Positions 51,301-64,000 of a stretch of DNA of 64,000 nucleotides are shown here, in pieces. A program made the position numbers and the translations under genes. Source of the stretch: Psoroptes ovis (lineage: Eukaryota; Arthropoda; Arachnida; Sarcoptiformes; Psoroptidae); NCBI GenBank assembly GCA_002943765.1, contig PQWQ01000039.1, forward strand, positions 62,001 through 126,000, in the 5' to 3' direction. The notes beneath the pieces were generated by a model. It did not search any database, was not told the DNA's origin, and worked only from the letters and a program-made list of their open reading frames with translations. Position 1 is the first letter of the stretch. The number at the start of each line of letters is the position of its first letter.

Positions 51301-54300
51301 ATTTCATTTTGTTGACAATTCAATTCGGTACAATTGAGTTCATCCGAATAATCAATACAATCTGGTGAACCATTACATCGCGATTCTAATGGAATACAAT
51401 GTTTGGTTGTCTGACATTCAAATTCTTTACGATGATTACAATGATATTGATGCTTATTGACAGTTTTATTCGATGATGGACAATTTCGTTCATCGCTACT
51501 ATCAATGCATTCAATCACGCCGCTGTGTATGGTGAAAAAAAAATGAATAAATTCATGGATATATTAAAGAATCAAAGCTTACTTGCAACGTAAAAATAAT
51601 GGTAAACATTTTGAATTTGAATCGCAACTAAAATGTGTATGATTGGAGCATTTGGAATCATTAACATTGGCCATAATATTGTTGCGATTCAAGCAATTCA
51701 ATTCATCTGAATTATCATCACAATCATCATTACCATTGCATACAAATTCATATGAAACGCATCGGCTATTTTCACATTGAAATTCCATTTTATCATCACA
51801 TGTTTTATAACCTGTTTCATGGGTTTAAATGATAAAATTCTTCAAATAATTGATTTCAGATTAAACTCACCACAATTCTGTTCATCCGAATGATCATCGA
51901 AGCCGCAATCGAAATCAGAATCACAAACCCAATTACGCGGTATACAACGGCCAGTATGATTACATTTGAAAAACATTGATCCACAAACTATTTTCGTACA
52001 ATTTTCAAATTGCATTTCATCAGTTCCGTCTAAACAATCACGTTGACCATCACAAACCCAATGTGGCATTACACAACGATTTTTATCGCAACGAAAATAA
52101 TCTTCATGACAATTTAATTTCTCACAAATACTTCCTACGCCAGTATCTTCATCCGAACCATCAATACAATCAATATCACCATCACAAACATGACGATTAT
52201 CAATACATTGTGATACATTTCGACATTCAAATTCACCTTTTTTACATAAAGATGGTTTTGTATAATTTTTCATAGCGATACAGGTTTTCGAGTCTTCAGA
52301 CAATTGAAAACCATCTGAACAATGACATTGTGGTCGATGATTAGTGCCGAATAGACATAGATGCTCACATTTCAGTTTCTGACAAATATCATTCGAAATT
52401 CTTTGTTCTGAATCGATGAATTTAATGTCATACAATGGTGAATTGTCTTTGATGAAAATTTCAACTTCAGCGGAATTATTGTTCAACGATAAGCGTTTAA
52501 TAGCACCTTGTCTATAATCACTCCAATAAAGATAATTCTTGAAATATACAACACTATATGGTGATCCAAGATCATGACCAGCATATATTAGTTTTCGATT
52601 TTTGCCATCGAAATCGGCGCGTTCTATACGTTTAAAATATGAATCACACCAATAAATATATTGATGATCGATGGCCAAACCATTTGGATAAGTAAGATCA
52701 TCGTTGATGATAACGAAGCGTTCATGTCCATTCATTAATGATCGTTCAATTTTTCCCGAATGATTCGAGTTGAATGACCAATCAGTCCAAAATATCCAAC
52801 CATTATGATTATCAAGTATCAATGATTTTGGATGATTTAAATTTTCCGAAATTAAAATTTTTCTAAATGTATTATGATCAAGATTAGCAACACTGATTGT
52901 TAACAATGCACTATCAGTCCAATATAAATTTCTTCCAATCCAATCAATGGCTAATGCTTCACAACGAATTACATTTTTATCTAAAAATATTGATGATGGT
53001 CGATGAACATCATTCAAATTCAATGGGTTGATATTGAAACTGTTGATTACATAACGTTGAATATTTGAATAAAATACCGTATGAGTTTTGATATCATATT
53101 CAACGGCTACAGGCCTAGTGGATGGCATTGTCGATATTCTTAGTGTTGATGATTGATTTTCAAGCGAAATATTTGTACTTTTTTCTGATGACCTGTAAGA
53201 TATTACTTTTATTGAACCAGGCCGGGCACGAACATATAATAATTTCAATTTAGAATCATCTTTTACGCATTTATTTGATGCTTTATTTAAACTATAACCA
53301 GTTGAACATTTACACACGGCGATCGGCGATTGATTTTCATGATATTTTATCAAACATAAATGATCACAATTTCCATTATTCATTGAACAAGGATGTTGTT
53401 TCGTAGATAATGTTTCAGGTTGAATTTGACGATGAATTAATCGTAATTGTTTTGGTTTTGAGCTTTGCGAGAATTTCATTTTAATGTTTGTTTCATTTCG
53501 AAAATGATTATGATCAAAGTTGAATGCACGGAAAACAATTAATGATGATGAGGAATCATTTAATAAGGTTTCATTTTGGGTCATAAGAAAATGAAAATTT
53601 TTCTCAAATATTTCAAAATCAATAATATGATTATTAGGGCTATTTTTAATGATAATTTTACGATTATTACCATCATATGAAACATATTCGATTGTTTCTA
53701 AATATGAATCATACCAAAATACATGTTTATTAATTTGATCCACGGTTAATAATGATGGATATACAATACGTTCTTGAATCAATATTTTCATATTGTTACC
53801 ATCTAAATCGAAACTTTTGATCAGTGCATTTGGTCCCCATTCGATTGTGAACAGGAATCCAGGTGAATTGATTGGATCGATAGCGAATAATTTTGGTTTA
53901 TTCAAATTTTGATCAATAATATTCAAACAATGTTCGAATCGATAATTACAAACAAAAATCAGCTCATTAATTGTGTCCAACATGTACCAATTTTTACCGA
54001 TCCATTCGAATTGGATTTGTTTGACAAACATTGATGAATGGAATGGTGATTTAATCTGATAGTATTGATCGCCATTATCATTATTAAACCAATTTCGACA
54101 AATAATTTTGCTCAGTGAATGATTGAAATGATTATTACTGTTGGAGTAACCGAATCGAAATAATTGTATTTCATCATAATCTAGTTTTTCAATAAAACAT
54201 AATTGTTTATCATTGAAATTGTAATCAAATGTCGATATTATTGATTGATTATTCGCATGTTGTTGTTGTTGAATGGTCAAATTCATTATGATTGATGAAT

Positions 54301-55124
54301 TTTCCATATTTATTATTCGAATCTGATCATTAAAATTGATGGCAGCATATAATGGCATGCTTTTGGGCTCATTAATAGCGATGCAAATTGATTCGTTGAC
54401 TAATTGATAACCTTCATGACATCTGCATTTAAATGTATTATTTGTATCAATACAAATTTGATCACATTGTTCATCATTGATACACTTGGTAATTGGTGTA
54501 CATTTAGTTCCATTGAATTCCATGTGTTCAGGACAAAAACATTCCGCTCCTTTTGGCAGCGGTCGACATCCATGATCACATTTCAATGATTGACATAATA
54601 TTTCATTGTCTTGACAAAATTTTGTTTCATCTGAATCATCAGGACAATGCGATATTTTGTCACAAACATTTCCCAATTTAATACAAGTGATCAGGTTCGA
54701 GCAACGAAAGTAATTCTTTGGACATTGATTACTTTGATGACAATTATGATGATCTTCATCACTTGTATCCATAACCTGTATGCCATTAGTGTTATTATCA
54801 TTGTTCGGAATCAATCCACAATCATCTTCACCATCACAAAGCCATCCCATAGGGATACATTCATTTGAATATTTACATTGAAATTGTCCATCCGAACAAT
54901 GATGTTGGTCATCATCTAAATATTCATCGGCATCATCGATTGAGGACGATTGGAATGATGATGATCGATATAACATATCTAAGATAATGTTAAAACAAAA
55001 ATTAGTTGAATTCAACAGAACAAAACAAAGATTGTTTACCTTCATCATGATTAATTGATGCATATTTATGTGCATTGATCAATTGACATATGAGAATTAA
55101 ATATATTATTTTCGTATGACACAT
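39351..55124 (-). CDS. LRP1: LRP1 homologue, giant endocytic receptor
   Basis: Type I endocytic and signalling receptor. Six exons: 55124-55040, 54978-51871, 51811-51583, 51522-40631, 40529-39944, 39870-39351; all GT-AG, phases 1,1,2,1,2, total 15420 nt, 5139 residues (human LRP1 4544). Start ATG at 55124 gives a signal peptide (KIIYLILICQLINA). LDL-receptor class A modules fall in clusters of 2, 8, 9 and 11, against 2-8-10-11 in vertebrate LRP1; they are separated by EGF modules and eight YWTD propellers arranged 2-4-1-1, as in LRP1. About seven EGF modules precede the membrane span (about residues 4931-4955, INIIIYTLLVIIGIILFSL). The tail has NVEIMNPVF (NPVF 39786-39797) and NFSNPIYE (NPIY 39531-39542), aligning with VEIGNPTY and NFTNPVY of LRP1. 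The tail is about 185 residues, longer than the usual 100, through a Ser/Asp-rich insert. LRP2 is less likely given tail and clusters. Exon 4 alone is 10.9 kb. Confidence 0.93.
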
Positions 55125-56235
55125 TTTGAACTTTATTTTTTAGAAAATTTGTTCAATTTGTTTGAACGATGAGATGAAATATGAATGAACAGTGAAAAAT
55201 GAATTTTTTGAAAATTATGATAACACAATACTATGATATGTATTTACTAATATAAATGCCGTTGTTTTTTTTTTCATTCATTCATTCATTCAATGATGAT
55301 GATAATCATGTAATCTTCATGTTTTTATATTTATGTTTATTACTATTATTATTATTGTTGTCGATATTATTTCGAATAATACTGATCGTTGATGATAAAT
55401 TTTCAATATTAAAATGAGTATCGTATTCAATAATGGTAGCCGCCATTTGATCAATGAATTTGGCTTCTTAATTTTTTTGAGAATGAAAAAAAATCAAATT
55501 TCTTATGCTCATTTGGACATGAATAATGATTAAGCTAATTTGTTGAATTATTATTATTATTCAAGCTTCATTATTTGTTCATTTATTGATTTTAAATTTA
55601 AATTTTCTATTTCGGTTTAATGTGTGTTCATGTCAAATATTGATAATCATATGATGATGATTTCAAAATGAAAAAGAAAAGAAAAAAGATTCTCACATTT
55701 TTCATTAATTCAATTTAAAGAAAATTTAAGTAATTTTGAAATTTACAAATATTTTGAATGTGGAAATGAATAATACTTAAACAAACTTGTTTGTTTTCTT
55801 CATTTAAATATTGAAATAAGGAAAGAAAAAACATTGAAAAACACATTTGTTAATCAATAAATCATCGATGATTTGGTTTTTGTTCGTTTGATTATTCGTT
55901 GATTTATGGTGGCTTTTTTCATGGAATGAAAATTGAATGAAATTTGAATTTTTTGAATTTTGAAAATTTATTCATGTTTTTTCCATGTTTGAAAATTTAA
56001 ATTTGAGCATTTCGAATGGTCAAAGATAATTAATGAATTAATTTTAAATTAAAATAAATTAAAATTAAAAATAAAACCAAATAAAATTTTATTCTATTTG
56101 CACCTCGGTTGGTCCTCGAAAAGAATCACAACAATATTCTCTATCATTCCCAATGATTCTATTTCGATTCTATAAATAAAAAAATAAATAAAAAGTGCTG
56201 CCATCTGCCGTTTTGAATTTCATTTTTTCAACTCC
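55125..56235. other. Divergent intergenic region LRP1 / SART3
   Basis: Separates two genes transcribed away from each other, so both promoters should lie in these 1.1 kb. The sequence is AT-rich, with ATTC/CATT repeats near 55275-55290 and a (TAT)n stretch near 55342-55355. No defined promoter element is recognised. Confidence 0.5.
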
Positions 56236-59200
56236 ATGTTTATATTCTTCGATTCTATGTCAACTAACATTGATACCTTTAAATTTCAATTTCAACAACA
56301 AATTACGATGGATTTCACCAAATTAAGCGATGATTATAATGATGATGGATCATCTGCTGGAGAAAATTTCGATGAAAAAATGCTAGCTGATGAAGAATCA
56401 AATGATGACAATGAAACCGATAGTGATGATGATGATGATGATGATGATTCCGAAGATGATGAAGATGCCGATGATGAAGCTTTCATTGTTGCCGAAATCA
56501 ATAGATTACAAGACGAGGTATGTCTATATTCATGAATTTTTGTTTTTTACCTTTTAGTTTAATGTTTTTTCTTCAAATATTTCAGTTATCACATAATACA
56601 TATGATTATGAAAAACATGTCAAATTGATCGAGGCAATTCGTTTGATTACAATAAAAAATGACAATGATGATGACAATCAAGACGCTGCGGAAAATCAAT
56701 TCGATTGTTTACGATCAGCTCGAGAAAAAATGAGCAAAATTTATCCATTATCACCAAAATTTTGGAAAGAATGGATCGATGATGAATTATCAATAGCGAA
56801 AAGTAGCACTGATTCAAATGTTAAATGTGAAAATATTATTAAATTGTATGAACGTGCTATTTCGGATTATTTTGATTTCAATCTATGGTCAGATTATGTG
56901 AATTATGTTATTCAGAATAAAAATTCCATTCCGATCGATAAAATACAAAATGTATTGGACAAGGCGTTATCACAAGCTGGACTGCATGTCAACAATGGTT
57001 CATCAATTTGGGCGGCTTATAGAAATTTTGAAATGAGCAAAATTAGTGAACATGTGTCGTCGGGTAATGTTGAACAACAACAAGAATTTTATCATAAACA
57101 ATTGAAACGTCTGTACGATTTGTATTGTCAACAAATATCGATACCATTGAAAGGTTTAGAAGATGTTTATGGCGAATTCAATGAATGGTTGAATGAAATT
57201 CAAAAAACATTTGGAATCAATTTCAAAGAACAGCAAAAAAATTTTCATAAATTTCAATTGAAATATGAAAAAGCAATGGAAAAATATAAATCAATTGAAA
57301 AATATGAGCAAAACATTGAAAAGGGAGCTAATTCATTACAGAATTATCTCGAATATATAAAGCATTTAAAAACAAATTATAATGATGATTTACAGCTAAT
57401 ACAATTGACATATGAACGTGCTATCACTGATCATTGTTTAAATGAACGTCTATGGTTAGATTATTTGAAATATTGTGATCAGAAAATATTATTGAATGAT
57501 ATTTTATTACCAATTTATGAACGTTCAGTTCGTAATTGTTATTGGAATCATAATTTATGGCAAAAATATATGGAAGCAATTGAACGTATCGATATTGAGG
57601 AACAGAAAACATTTGAACAACTACGACAACAAATGTTCGCATTATTTGAACGTGCATTGAAGAATTTGACATTCGATTATCATTTGGAATTATATTTGAG
57701 TTATTTATATTTTTTAAGAAGATTAATAGCGAAGAAAATTGGATGGAAAAATAAAGATAACCTTAGCCATAATGATACAATCGAAGAATATCGTAATTTC
57801 ATAGTAAAAACAATTGAACAATTTGAACAATATAAAGATACAGATTATTGTTTTCAATTATATTTTTTACAAATGAATATTGAAGCATATTATTTAAAAA
57901 ATTTTGCCGATACTGAGAAAATATGGCTAAAATTCATAGAAAAATCAACATTATTAAAGTATCAATCAAATATATGGATTGATTATTGTCAATTGTTGTT
58001 AATGGATGATAAAAATATTGATTCAGTACGTAAAACATTATGGAAAGGTTTGAATTTACAAACAAATCGAAATGATCTGGAAAATTTAGGTGAATATTTA
58101 ATGAAATTTGAAAAATTATATGGAAATGAAATCAATGATTATGATCAATCTCGAATAAAATATGAAAAAATTATGATGAAAAAATTTCAAAATCAAGCAC
58201 AGCAACAAACAATGATCATTGATGATTTCAATGAAGAAAATCTTAACGAAAAAGCGACGAATAATTCAAATAATTTAAGAAAAACAATAAAAAGAAAAAC
58301 AATATCAGCCAATAAAGATAGCAATGATGATGATGATGATAATAATTCATTAATGAATAAAAGAAAAAAATTATTGAACGATAAACCGAATGAAAATAAT
58401 AATAAACCAAAACAAACAAAAACCAATGGCAATGTTGAGCATCAAAATAATAATGATAAATTAATTAGTCATGGTCAAATTAATAATGAGAATGCATTTT
58501 TAAATGATGAAACCAAATGTAATCGAACAATATTCATTTCTAATTTAGATTATAATATTGATCAGACAAAATTAGCTGAAATTTTTTCCAAATTTGGCCA
58601 TATAAATGATATTCGTTTGATAACAAATTATCGAGGTTTATCCAAAGGTTATGCATATATTGAATATGATAACATTGAATCAGTGCAGGAAGCATTGAAA
58701 AATGATCGTATGTTAATCGATTCTCGGCCAGTATTTATTAATGAAATGAATAAAAGGAAAAAATTTGAATATAAACAAAATAAAGAAGATAATAAATTAT
58801 TTATTAAAAATATACCATTAGATATTACATCCGATGAATTAATTGATAGCGTATTTGATGATTATCGTGATTCTATACGAAATATACGATTAGTTACAAG
58901 ACGTGATGGAAGATCAAAAGGTATTGCATTTATCGATGTTGACAATGCAACGATTGCAGCTAAAATTGTTGAAGAGAAAAATGATTTCATTTTAAATGAT
59001 CGTAAATTATTTGTGGCTATTAGTGATCCGACTAAATCTGCGAAAAATGAAAAAATGGAAACAACAACTTCCGAGCACCAACAACAACAACAGCAACAAC
59101 GACCCCAACATAATAAACCTGTGTCATCATCATCATCAAAATCAGCAATGATGATTCCACATTCATTGATCAGATCGAAAGCAGCACCATCCAGAGTTCG

Positions 59201-59369
59201 ATTACAAATTGGCAATTTAAAAGCTGCTGCACAATCGTCATCATCAACAACAACATCCGAACCGGAGCAATCGTCGTCAACAAAATCGGCTGATCATGGT
59301 GTTCATCATCTGAGCAATGATCAATTTCGTTCATTATTTTTGAATAATAAAAAAAAAAACAGTAATTGA
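56236..59369 (+). CDS. SART3: SART3 (Prp24-like U4/U6 recycling factor)
   Basis: Nuclear RNA-binding protein that reanneals U4 and U6 snRNPs for the spliceosome and recruits ubiquitin proteases (family knowledge). Two exons, 56236-56517 and 56586-59369, with a 68-bp GT-AG intron in phase 0. From the ATG at 56308 the protein has 997 residues (human 963); the ATG at 56236 would add 24. Order: acidic Asp/Glu stretch (about 1-60); LSHNTYDYEKHVKLIEAIR and REKMSKIYPLSPKFWKEWI opening the HAT repeats (about 70-570); a Lys/Asn-rich linker; RRM1 (about 715-790, IFISNL and KGYAYIEY); RRM2 (about 806-883, LFIKNI and KGIAFIDV, where Ile replaces the usual RNP1 aromatic); and a C-terminal LSm-binding motif LSNDQFRSLFLNNKKK. 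It diverges from LRP1 and converges on the Knirps-family gene. AATAAA signals lie at 59590 and 59597. Confidence 0.92.
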
Positions 59370-59721
59370 AAATACAAGTTGTTTTTCAAAATACAAGTTT
59401 TAAGTAGAACATTTTAATTGAGTAAAAATTTTTCTAAAATAATTAATAAGATCCATTTAAAACACTCATACACAAACATATGCCATAATCAATGTATTAT
59501 AAAAGTATTAATTGATTCGAATTCAATTATTTTTTTGATTTTGAATAATTAATAAGTAATCAATAAGTAATCGAGTTGAATTGAAAAATAATAAAAAATA
59601 AAATTTGAACAAAAAATTTATCAAAATTGATATCAATCAATCAATCAATCATTTTTGGGTTGTTTAATTTTTCGAATCCTTGATGGTGCATTTCACATCG
59701 ATCTTAGATGGTCGCCGATAT
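59370..59721. other. Convergent 3' intergenic, SART3 / Knirps-family gene
   Basis: 352 bases between two stop codons. It has AATAAA on the plus strand at 59590-59595 and 59597-59602, and ATTAAA on the minus strand at 59663-59668, so the two transcripts probably end within 100 bases of each other or overlap. Confidence 0.55.
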
Positions 59722-61478
59722 TCAAGATGAACGATTTTCGCCGCAATTATTGTTATTGTCCAAATCAGATGTTTCATCATCACCATCATCTCCGTCGTCA
59801 TCATCATCGTTGACATTATCATTGTCATTATTTGAATTGTTCATATGATTTTCATCATCATCATCCATCATTGTACAATCATCAACATTGACATCATCTT
59901 CATTGATATCATCTACATTATCATCATCATCATCAACATCAGCATCAGCATCTACATCGATATCTTCATCTTCATCATCGTCTTCATGGTCATTATGTAA
60001 TTTAGATAGCTTTAACATCATTGTTGTTTTCGAATGTTGTTGTGGTTCATTTTGTTTACGATTATGATGATGATGATGATTATGATTGGTGTTGTTGTTA
60101 ATGTTATTAATATGTTTATTATTACAATTATTTTTGATTAACATCATTGATGCTGAACGACCACCACCACCACCACCACCTTCATTCGATGAATTACTAG
60201 TACGAATAGTGGATGATAAACATGGACGTTTGCTGTTTTGATGTGATTTGATGATGGTGGTCGTGGTGGTTGTTGTTGATGATGTTAAATCTAATGGTGA
60301 TGTATTATGATTATCTTCATTACTGGATGGTGAAAATCCTGAATCATGATCTCCTGGTATTTTTTGACATTTGTTCATTAATTCATTTGTTATTGTTGCT
60401 GCTGCTGCAGCAGCGGCAGCTGACAATGATAGTTCTGTGAAATCGTTAAACCTTTTGATTGATAAATCGATCGGTCCATCTTGTTCGGCTGTATCACCAT
60501 ACAGGCCATTCGTCATTTCATCAATTATAATATCTTGATTACGGCTTGATTGTGCTATCATAGTATTAATAGAAGATTGTTGTTGTTGTTGTTGTTCGAT
60601 CTCTTGCTGTTGTTGATGTTGTTTAATGACAGCTTGCTGTAAAGCTGTTGGATTTAGAAATTTTGCTTGATTAAGTAAAAATTGTTCATTTTGTAGTTTT
60701 TTCAATTCATTAATACGTTTTCCTAATAAATTTATTGCATTATGATCATTACTATTATTATGGTTATTATTATTATTATTTGGTGAAAATAGTCGTGATA
60801 CAACTGGACTTATTGGTGATATTGGTGCCAAAGGTATTGTTCCAGGTAAACTTAGCCGATTAGCAATATCATTGATTTCTTTTTGTAAAAATGGAAGACT
60901 ATTATTATGATTATGATTATTTGAATGATTATTTTGATGAGATGATGCAGCAGCAGCAGCTGCTGCGGCTGCCGCTGCAGCCGCAATATAAGGATTCGTT
61001 GTGAATGGCATTGTTGGATCAAATAAATTTGCATGAAATGGTGATGATGATGATGAGGATATAGATTTATGATGATGATGATGATTATGATGATGATGAT
61101 GTTGACCAATATGACCGCCTAATGATCCATCAGAATTTGTTGTCGATGATGGTGGCGATACAGTGGTCAAACGTGGTGAGATACGATGAGAATTATTATT
61201 GTTTTGATGAGCTAAATCATTTAGCATTAATGATGATGTAGTTGATGATTTACGTAATGATTTATGATCATTATCTTTGAGTTTTCCAATAAATTCTTTT
61301 GTATCAATAATATTTAAATCATTATCTCGTATTGATACACTTTTTCCATTATTATTATTTGAATTATTATTCGAACCCTGTTGCTGTTGTTGCTGTGAAA
61401 AATGATTATGATTATCTTGTTGATCTTGAATCAAACAATGTATTTTGAACCAATTCGAACGTCTACCATAACGAGATC
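59722..61478 (-). CDS. Knirps-family nuclear receptor (NR0A), last exon
   Basis: DNA-binding short-range repressor of the Knirps/Knirps-like/Eagle family, which has a zinc-finger domain but no ligand-binding domain (family knowledge). Acceptor ATTAG/GATCTCG at 61479/61478. The exon opens in phase with SRYGRRSNWFKIHCLIQ, the characteristic kni-box C-terminal to the fingers. The following 570 codons are Ser/Asn/His/Gln/Ala-rich, with two CtBP-type motifs: PIDLSIK (60454-60474; Drosophila Knirps has PMDLSMK) and PLDLT (60283-60297). Two poly-Ala runs and an acidic Asp-rich C-terminal stretch of about 90 residues end the protein at 59722. The zinc-finger exon is not found between 61.5 and 64 kb and should lie to the right of the window. 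Whether it is kni, knrl or eg cannot be told from this exon. Confidence 0.87.
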
Positions 61479-62712
61479 CTAATTTAAAACAGATAAAAGA
61501 AAATAATTTCGAACAATTAGACTTGGCAACACAAATATGGATGGATGGTATTTATTCAAATAATAATAATAATTGTTTATGAATTATGTAAATTAAGAAG
61601 AGACAATCACAACACAAGTGTTTTGGGTATAACACTACATCATCATTGATCATCATCATCATCATCGACCATCAATTATTACAATGATAATCATCAATAT
61701 TATTACTATTAATCTCTAAATTAACCTTGAATCAAAATTGATTTTGAAAATTGAAAATTGAATTAAAGATTTTTCGAATGCTTATTTTGAAAATTTCATC
61801 AATCAAAAGGTATATACCTGTACAGCTTTAATTATTATGATTATAATTATTAAAATTTAATAATAATATTTCTAATTGAATGATCTGTTTTTCATCTTTT
61901 GGTTAAGCTTGAAGCTTTGAAAAGCGAAGAAAAATTCTTAGAAATCACAAATAACCTCGAAATCAATCAAATTATATTAAATAATAATCACCATTATTAT
62001 TTAACAACAACAATAAATGCTTTCATAATTTTGAATAATTTTCAACAATTTCAATTTCATTTGATTGAAATCATTGATTTCATTGAAATCATTGAAACAT
62101 CAGGAAAATCTATCGGTAGCAACAAGTGAAATTATTATTCAAATAAATCTAATTTCAATTGATAGGAAAAAAAAACAAAAATGTAACGGTACATGGCTTT
62201 AATGTTGTTTACCATGTATTATCATTATCAAGATGTGCAGATAAATAATTTTGAATTTGTATTAAACTTATTTCGAAAAATTCAAATGATTATTGATCTG
62301 ATTATTTTCAAGATTTTTCTTGGTAATTCTTGGTAATTTTCTTGGCAATTCTTAGCAAATTAACACACATGCCAACCTGATTCAATTTTGAAACCCAAAA
62401 AATCGATTATGAATGGCAAATATTTCGGCAGAAACAAATGGTGTGGAAGTTATCATCATCATCATCATAGAAATTTGATCGATTGATTGATGATTTCATA
62501 TTTTGTCAGTGTGTGTATTCATTTGTACATGTTTTCATTTTTTCAAATAATGAAAAAATTATGACTAATGCTTTCACTTTATAACCATTCATTCAATCAA
62601 TTCATTTATTCAATCGAATGAATCAATTGATTAACCTTGAATCAAATCAAATCAAAAACATATATTTTTTCATTTCAATCAAATCATCATCAATTATTGT
62701 ATTATTCATATA

Positions 62713-62794
62713 TAAAGTTGTCCGAAAAGTTCATTCGGCTTAATCACAATAGAGTTGCTCATAAAAATCGGCCAGAACTTTTCGGACAACCTAA
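62713..62794. mobile_element. Mariner-like palindromic MITE, type A (reverse orientation)
   Basis: TAAAGTTGTCCGAAAAGTTC ... GAACTTTTCGGACAACCTAA with the type A centre inverted (GGCTTAATCACAATAGAGTT), close to the complement of the copy at 19015. Confidence 0.87.
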
Positions 62795-63343
62795 TATTTT
62801 TTCAAAAATATTAAGATTAAAGATTCATAAATAATAATTTAAGTTGCTTTTCATTTGACATGAATATTTGATGGCAAAATTGAATTATAAATTGAAAATG
62901 TAAATTACATCACAAATTGTATGAAAATTATGTTTATTTTATTGTTGTTTCAATAATTATCCATTTTTCCATCATTTGTTGCATCAAATACCAAGATGAT
63001 CAATGTATTTGATGAATGAATTATGATTTAAATTATTATTTGTTCAATTGATTAGCTTTTTCAATTAGAATTAAGCTAATTAATTCAATATTCTATTCAA
63101 TTTCATTGATTAAATTTACTGTGAATTCAATTGAATTTCAAATAATTGAATGTAATTCAAATAATTGAAATATGGAAAAATGAATTTCCGTCAAACAAAA
63201 TGAAATGAAATGATTGATTGAATTTCAAAAATTCAAAATTCAAATTTGATTTAGTCGCATATAGATGGCATTTTTCATTTGAAAATTTTTAAAATTTTTA
63301 AATTTTTGAATTTAAAAAATTTTCCCGCCATTTTTCTCTGGGT

Positions 63344-63384
63344 GAATTTCGGAGAAATTTGTCAAAATTTTTTCTCCGAAATTC
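63344..63384. repeat. Short perfect inverted repeat
   Basis: GAATTTCGGAGAAA at 63344 and its exact complement ending at 63384, with a 13-base loop. Not related to the mariner-like MITEs. Confidence 0.8.
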
Positions 63385-63698
63385 AATCAATCAATCAACA
63401 TCATCATTGTCGACGGACAATAAGCGAAAATCAATTTGATGATTTTCAAGAAAATCTTAGAAAATGAATGAGGGGCAATAAGTTTTTCAAAGTAAAAAAA
63501 AACTAAAAAAATTAAAACGTGATTTGAAAATTTGAAAATGATATGCAAACACATATACACAACATAATAAATACTCAAAGCAACAAAAATCAAAGCAATG
63601 ATTGAATTGAATTGAATTGAATTATTATTTGAACAAATTTCAGCACAAATTTCAAATAGCGATGATGATTTTTATTTTGATTTTCGTTTTTCGAAATA

Positions 63699-63781
63699 TT
63701 GGGTCGTGTCCCATAAGTTCTTGTCGTTTTTCTAATGAAAAAAAAATTTAAAAAACGACAAAAACTTATGGGACAACCTAA
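63699..63781. mobile_element. Mariner-like palindromic MITE, type B
   Basis: TTGGGTCGTGTCCCATAAGT ... ACTTATGGGACAACCTAA, with arms AAGTTCTTGTCGTTTTT and AAAAACGACAAAAACTT and an A-rich loop. One CG step interrupts the left end. Confidence 0.85.
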
Positions 63782-64000
63782 CAACATTATTTGAAATGTA
63801 TTAAATCGATTTTTATACGAAAAAAAATGAAAATGAAAAGAAATACACGATTTTTTTTTCGCATTTCAATGGAAATGAATCGAAATATTTCTCAAAAAAA
63901 TAAAATATTTTGAATTCAATTTGTGAATTTAGTCGAATAGATGATGATACTAAATATCGATGAATAATTAATATCATCATCTTTGGACTTTGTGTGTGGG

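Larger units (their letters stand above)
61479..64000. other. Presumed intron of the Knirps-family gene
   Basis: No zinc-finger coding sequence was found on the minus strand, so the intron probably exceeds 2.5 kb. Contains two mariner-like MITEs (62713, 63699), a short perfect hairpin (63344-63384) and AT-rich unique DNA with (CAT)n near 62454-62469. Plus-strand ORFs here have no domain. Confidence 0.55.

Noticed and set aside
1..64000. tRNA, rRNA and CRISPR content
   Set aside because: I looked for tRNA B-box-like GGTTCGAATCC with cloverleaf pairing, rRNA blocks and spaced direct repeats, and found none I could support.

Overview
This is an AT-rich animal nuclear sequence, about 30% GC by eye, with short GT-AG introns inside some genes and kilobase introns in others. 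Its proteins carry long Gln, Asn, Ser and His runs. The gene set (a Spitz-type EGFR ligand and a Knirps-family nuclear receptor) says arthropod. The base composition, compact genes, polyQ runs and abundant tiny mariner-like hairpin elements suggest an acariform mite of the Dermatophagoides kind; that last step is inference, not something a marker gene proves.

Layout. (1) 1-5693, minus: 5' part of a PTIP/PAXIP1 homologue with N-terminal tandem BRCT domains and a huge Gln-rich middle; it runs off the left edge. (2) 6994-10167, minus: single-exon TANGO6/RTP1-like gene. (3) 10.2-17.3 kb: gene-free, with a 1.3 kb hAT-like element holding a 58-bp hairpin and about 27 copies of a 36-42 bp minisatellite rich in CCTAA. 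(4) 17345-27879, minus: a Spitz-type EGF ligand rebuilt here from seven exons whose phases all agree; its large introns carry a hAT MITE and four mariner-like MITEs. (5) 27.9-39.35 kb: gene-poor, packed with 11 more palindromic mariner-like MITEs and microsatellites. (6) 39351-55124, minus: a full LRP1 homologue (six exons, about 5139 residues, one exon of 10.9 kb). (7) 56236-59369, plus: SART3, divergent from LRP1. (8) 59722-61478, minus: last exon of a Knirps-family nuclear receptor with two CtBP-type motifs, tail to tail with SART3. (9) 61.5-64 kb: its presumed intron, with two more MITEs.

The genes form no operon. They cover chromatin and DNA-damage signalling (PTIP), secretion or polymerase import (TANGO6), EGFR signalling (Spitz), endocytosis (LRP1), U4/U6 snRNP recycling (SART3) and patterning (Knirps family). 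The most striking non-gene content is the cluster of 17 short palindromic TA-flanked elements in three sequence types, two hAT-family elements with recognisable ends, and an unrelated long hairpin near 35.2 kb. Exon joins were derived by hand from splice sites, reading phase and family similarity; no alignment or search was run.
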